A stretch of 64,000 nucleotides of DNA. Source: Nageia nagi (taxonomy: Eukaryota; Pinophyta). The notes below the pieces were generated by a model that made no database searches, was not told the origin of the DNA, and saw nothing but the letters and a program-made list of their open reading frames with translations. Below are positions 58,950 to 64,000 of the stretch, in pieces (the first letter of the stretch is position 1; each line of letters starts with the position of its first letter). The DNA lies in NCBI GenBank assembly GCA_050084985.1, contig JBITNC010000001.1, positions 145,762,001 to 145,826,000 on the forward strand, given 5' to 3'. Position numbers and translations under genes: made by a program.

Positions 58950-60029
58950 GGAGCACTCCACAAAACAACAATATTGACGGATTGCAAAATATGAAACGAT
59001 TCAAATTCCTGTAGAATATGTTACATATTCAATATCGTCGGAGTTGCACTTTCAAAATGTTGTCATGGTAAGATGAATGCTCAAATAATGAATACAATTC
59101 TATCCAGCGGGTAAAGGAGCTTACACCGATGTGTACTTTGGAATTCCTATTTTGAATTTATTAAATGTAAATATTTAAGTAAAAATGTCTATGACGTAGC
59201 TACGTAATGGTTTCGTTAATATATATAAATATAAAACTAATTTAGGAATTAGTTGGTTTGCTATCTTTAATTAGAATTATGCTTATCACTTCTATTATAA
59301 CTTTTATCGGATTGAGTTAATTGTTAATTGTTTTCATTAAGTCAAGAGATAAAGAGTTATGTATAATATTGTTAATTATTTTACATTTATTTTTATATTA
59401 ATTTATAAGGTGATGTTCCTAGGTGAAGTTTATTATCAAAATTATTAAATAAAGAAAATGAAGTAGTATCTTTTTTATGAAAGTAAAGATGATTATTATT
59501 AAATTTCATAAGATAAATATATTGTTGGATTCTTATTGAAATGAATTTTCTAATAATGTATTGAATATGAAAATAAGAGTAATTTAACAAAAGTTATCAC
59601 ATCTAAAAGTTTACAACATTTGAAAGATAAAGGGATAAAAAAAAAAGGTTATATTAAATTACCCTTCCTAATATGCACCATGATTTGTCTTTCTAAGTTC
59701 TTGAATTTGTCTATTAATGGTTACTAACTTTTGTGATTAAAAAAAAAGAAGTCTTAATTAATAGTTATTTATTTTAATGAACATTTACAACATAATTATT
59801 TTATTGAAGTAAAATGTAAATTAATTCTTATTTTATTAAAATTACATAAAAAAATGTTAACGAGTTTTTACAATTGAATTTTCTTCTCCTTTATTAGTGT
59901 TATGCATAGCAGCAAATATTTCTAAATCATCGATTATAGGAATTTTAGGTATTTAAATATTCAAAATATATGAACTTTGAATATACCACCCTTTAGCCTC
60001 ACATTCACAAGTATAAAAAAAATTCTAGT
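58950..60029. other. no gene recognised
   Basis: The first 200 bases may be upstream promoter of the minus-strand gene. The rest is AT-rich. A 65-codon minus frame (59,393-59,590) has no motif. Confidence 0.45.
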
Positions 60030-61507
60030 GAATCTCAATACAATTTTAACTTCTTTTATAAAGATAAAGAGAAATATGCACTTATATGATCAATATTTTT
60101 GTGAGCACTTTCCTTGAAATGATAAATAATTTAATATTTATCGATATAATCATTGATTATACCCAATATATACACTTTTGTGATACAAATATACCTGCAT
60201 CTTAAGTGCTCAAGATACTTTAGATCAATGAAAAATATATATTTCTAAAGACAATTAAACTCAGTACAAATCATATTAGGATACACCCCTATGGATAATC
60301 ATCTCTTTTTCAATAAAGATACTCATCTCTAAGTAACAATTGTGTCTAAGTAATTAGATGCAATAATCTACGAAATATTGTAGATGATTATCTCTGTAAT
60401 ATTATACATTATCATCTTAGTAAAATTAATATTATAGATGATAATGTTTGTAATATTATAGATGATCATCATTCTAATATTGCATACACTCATATATATT
60501 TTTTATCTTTGAATTTATCCATTATACAAATTGATAAACATAAATTAGTCATTTTCTAAAGGCCATTAATTTTATCATAGGTCCCAAACTAATGTAATTG
60601 ATATATTATTGGATAGCTCTCAAAATGATAGATGATCACCTATAGTAAAATGGAGATGCTCATCTATATAAAAATGCTAACGAGTTTTATGCAAAAAAGT
60701 ATTTGTAATCTATTGTAGATGATTGTCCATATTTCATTACACACTATAATTTTAATTTTTTTATAAAGATAAATAGAAATAGTCAATTATACCCCCTATA
60801 ATTTTTTAAGCACTCAACTTGAATTGATAAGTTATTTAATATTTATTGATATAATTACCAATTATACCAACTATATATACTTTATGTGATGCAAATATAT
60901 CTACATCAAAGGAACTCAAGACACTTTAGATCGATGGAAAAATTAGATTTTTAAGGATGATTAAACTTAGCAGGAATCAAATCTAGGATATACCCTATAG
61001 ATAATCATCTCTTTTTCACTAAAGATACTCATTACAAATAATTATATTTGAGTAATGAGAGATGATCATCTATGTAATTTTATAGATGATATTTTCTACA
61101 ATAAATTATATATGATCATTTGTAAAATTATAGATAATCATCTTTGTAATATTTTAGATAATCATCTTTTTAATAATATGGATTATCATCTTTTTAATAT
61201 TGTATATTCTCATATTCATTTTAAACCTTCAAATTTATGAGATACACAAATTGTTAAAAATGAATCAATCACTCTCTAAAGTCTGTGAATTTTATCATAG
61301 GTACCAAATCAATGTAAATGATATACCATTAGATATATCTAAAAAACTATTTAAAATGAGTAGTTATATGACCTCTTTTGAGCAAGGAATGAGTTATCAA
61401 AGGTAAAAAATGTAGACAATCATCTATGGTAAAATGTATATGTTCATCTGCATAAACTTACTGATGAGTTTTATGCAGATGAGCATCTACATTTTACTAT
61501 AGATGAT
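60030..61507. repeat. 0.71-kb tandem duplication with palindromic AGATGATCATCT array
   Basis: Copy 1 (about 60,030-60,736) and copy 2 (about 60,737-61,507) align at a constant offset near 707: TTATAAAGATAAA(G/T)AGAAAT; GTGAT(A/G)CAAATATA; ATAATCATCTCTTTTTCA; TTTTATCATAGGT(C/A)CCAAA. Each copy contains a run of AT-rich units of about 30 bases around TAGATGATCATCT, itself nearly palindromic. The 61-codon frame 61,055-61,240 with repeated DNHLCNI words is just this array translated. Confidence 0.8.
61419..61507. repeat. long hairpin (38-bp arms, 12-base loop)
   Basis: Left arm 61,419-61,456 and right arm 61,469-61,507 pair at 35 of 38 positions around CTTACTGATGAG. Arms begin ATCATCTAT and end TGCATAAA. 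Confidence 0.88.
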
Positions 61508-61914
61508 ACTAAACCTTGTTATTGATCGATCTAAAGTAAATACAAGATCACTATATAATGGACCTCATTTACTTTAAACCATCAAGCAAACCCCCAATTT
61601 AATGAAGATACCTATTGTTAACAATAATCAAAATAATAGTTTAATATCAAACCAAGAAAAAATCGATCAAGAAGCCATAGTAAACATTGAAGAAGGTAGT
61701 CAAATGAAGTTGGAGGAGCTTCTACGCTACAAAGAAATTCATATTTTTTAATTATTTTCACTTCTTAGAATAGTAGAGGACTTCATGATACCTTGAAAAT
61801 TAGGATATTCAAAGTATTAATATGTTCTATTAGACTTATAGTTCATATTATAGAATAATAAAAATATCAATAGGAAAAGAAGGTAAGTGTAATTTTATTT
61901 TTTTGGTAAAGAGG

Positions 61915-63235
61915 ATCATATTTTGCTATAAATTCAAATGGAAAACCAAGTGGTCTCATATCTCTTTGGGATAATTCATAGCTAGAATATATACTAGATT
62001 AGATTATGCAACTGATAAATGGATAGCAATAACATATAAAAGCCATGCTTAAAGATTAATTTTTGGTGTTACAAATGTCTATGCTTACCAATAATTTGCA
62101 TTGTAGGTCAAATGTTAGAGATAAATATCCAATTGTCTAGTTGTATATATTGATGCCCACTATTTTTTGGCAAGAGATTCTAATGCATTAGATTCTTGTT
62201 TGAAAAACTAGGAGGTAAATAACAGCTATAGAAGAAAGATATTCTATTTAATGAATTCATTGAAAAAAATCAATTTCTTGACTCACTTTGTAAACAAGGT
62301 AACTATAATTATATGAACAAATAAATAACTCATTATAAATTATGGAAAAATTAGATAGAATTCTTATTTTGTCTTAATATATATATGTAAAGGGATAATC
62401 TCTCAATAGGAAGTGTTGGGTCATAGTGGGTCACATAATTTTCCAAAAATAGTAAATGTTGATCTTCCATCCAAAAAAAGAGGCTCTAAATTCTTCTTTG
62501 AGAGAATATGGCTCTCCCATCCATCTTTTGGAAAACTTGTAGAAGGATAGTGGAAGTAAGGACTTACTTTACAAGGCAAAAATGTTTACCTTTCCAATTA
62601 AACCTAGATAACTCAAAGAAAAGTGAAAATTTTGGAATAAGCATTCTATTGGTAATATTTATAAGAAGAGGGTAAGCGTGAAATATGAATTGTAGTAGGT
62701 GGCTTTAAATTTACAAAGTGAACATAATGATATACTTATGTCCTAGGAATACATTCTCTCTCGATACCTTGATACAATATATCTTCAAGAAAAATATTTT
62801 ACAAGAAAAAATCTAGATTAAAATGGTTAAGGGAAGGTGATAAGAATATTAAATTATTTCATATATATATACACAATAGCTCATAGGGTAACAAATAGGA
62901 TATCTATTATGTCTAAGTTGGATAGAAGCATTATCTGATTTTGATATGAATTAGATGATCTTATTTACTCCTTTTATCCATGGTTATTAAGGGAGGAGGA
63001 ATGAAAATATGACCAAGAAAAATATATTTCTTTGATTTAGTACCACAACTTGTAATCATAACATAGAATTGTAAGTTAGAAATCCAACATTCCATTGAAG
63101 AAGTTGAAGAAATTGTATTTCAAATAAATACCTTTAGTGTACTAGGGTCTAGAAATTTTCCACCTAGGTTCTATTAATAATTTTGGCCTCTACTTAAGGA
63201 TGAAATGTTTGGTGTAGTCCTAGTGTAATGCAACC
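61915..63235 (+). pseudogene. LINE (L1-type) endonuclease/reverse transcriptase relic
   Basis: LINEs encode an endonuclease and a reverse transcriptase. The plus strand, read across shifts, follows plant L1 ORF2 in order. NSNGKPSGLISLWDNS (about 61,940) matches the GLLTLW part of the endonuclease, and LIFGVTNVYAY (62,060) the 'NVYAP' strand. DLPSKKRGSKFFFERIWLSH (62,465) fits 'PFRFE..WL'. SRLKWLREGDKNIKLFH (62,815-62,865) is the hallmark 'S..KWL.EGD.NTK.FH', and NFPPRFY then FWPLLKDEMFGVV (63,155-63,220) is the 'GPDGF...FY..FW' start of the RT. The catalytic RT core is missing after 63,235. Many stops show a dead copy. Confidence 0.78.
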
Positions 63236-63239
63236 AACC

Positions 63240-64000
63240 TAGAACTCAAAATTTAGGAACAATTATTTTTGAAAATAATCCTTGAGGATAGAATATTGCT
63301 CATAAATCTCTTGTCACACATGGATCATATGATGATACCTTCCATACTTTATCTAGATCTCATCTTCCTAAGGTAAGTACTAGAGCATATTCACCATGCA
63401 AGCCTATCTTGCTTACAAGTGGTTCCCCATGATGATCGTGTTCTAGTTTTGTTTGAGTAAGGATTTTACTATTACAGTGAGATAAGCTTGATCTTCAAGG
63501 AAACCTTCCAATATAACCTAATGGATAACATTAATATTAGGTTGGATTCCCCATATAAGATTTTTCCTATATTGATTATGTTTAAATCTTAGGTTTCATT
63601 AGGTAGTGTTAGGAATACTTACCATATTGGAAGTTTAGTTATATACTTGGGATTCTTACAAACCATAGTTTAGGGTTAATTCACAACATTTAGACTCATC
63701 CATTTATTTAATGATAACTTCATCAATAAATATATTGAGATCAAGATAATTTTATACCTTATCATGTGGAAGGAATCATTTTCTAAATCATTAATGTATT
63801 CAAAGATAATATTATGGAATTCAAATAATTTAGTTTAGTGATACAATTATTAATAAATACATTAAAATCCATTCCTTATTCTGTAAAACCCTAAACAAAG
63901 AGAGATAGATTTAGTATATCCTAGGTTTACCCCTTCAGATATTTATTTTAGATTCTTATCAATTAGTAGATTAGTTTTGTATTGACAATGCAATAGTTCA
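63240..64000. other. no gene recognised
   Basis: Sequence after the LINE break shows no RT motifs and no other domain. It may be a different repeat joined to the truncated LINE. Confidence 0.4.

Noticed and set aside
61055-61240. CRISPR-like or repeat-protein impression (DNHLCNI words; spaced AGATGATCATCT repeats)
   Set aside because: Repeats are nearly contiguous, diverged and AT-rich, without unique spacers, and the context is eukaryotic. It is a minisatellite-like array in a tandem unit.

Overview
The window looks like nuclear DNA of a seed plant with a large, transposon-filled genome. It is very AT-rich (roughly 30 percent GC by eye). The evidence is a plant initiator-tRNA primer binding site (TGGTATCAGAGC), En/Spm (CACTA) transposase remains, Ty3 and Ty1/copia remnants, a plant-type LINE, and fragments of PLS-class pentatricopeptide repeat (PPR) genes. 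The wording of the PPR fragments recalls gymnosperm PPR proteins, but that is only an impression. No rRNA, tRNA, organellar or bacterial gene was seen.

Layout: 1-5.6 kb is anonymous AT-rich DNA with a degenerate telomere-like array at 1.2-1.4 kb. 5.65-7.38 kb is the 3' part of a CACTA-like element ending in CTAGTAGTG. 8.6-9.03 kb is an LTR-like repeat that recurs at 40.3-40.77 kb. 11.4-11.8 kb carries a copia integrase relic (minus). From 14.0 to 28.06 kb there is a large decayed CACTA assemblage: TNP2 transposase, a DUF4218/DUF4216-like part, a Transposase_24/TNP1-like gene, a subterminal TGACTAA array and a CACTAGTA terminus. PPR fragments lie between and beside these parts, all on the opposite strand. 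28.1-30.1 kb is a Ty3 gag relic. 31,488-37,565 is a structurally complete LTR element with ATATT target duplications whose two long ORFs do not look like gag-pol.

39.8-46.1 kb is a nested zone. A short copia-type non-autonomous element (41,174-43,768, minus) and a poly-A-tailed insert (about 44.1-45.86 kb) interrupt one copy of a repeat whose uninterrupted copy lies at 56.4-57.2 kb. 47.6-49.3 kb holds Ty3 integrase and reverse transcriptase relics (minus). 54.24-54.34 kb is a compound microsatellite. 57.5-58.95 kb (minus) is the best candidate for a host gene: TATA box, two exons, higher GC and unknown function, but with one apparent frameshift. 60.0-61.5 kb is a 0.7-kb tandem duplication full of AGATGATCATCT-like palindromes and ending in a near-perfect hairpin. 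61.9-63.2 kb is a LINE relic.

The parts do not form a pathway. They are layers of insertion and decay. The most unusual items are the 6.1-kb LTR element with two long unfamiliar ORFs, the CACTA element mixed with PPR gene fragments, the in-window 'empty site' for two nested insertions, and the unknown two-exon gene. All similarity statements come from reading translations by eye, not from a database search.
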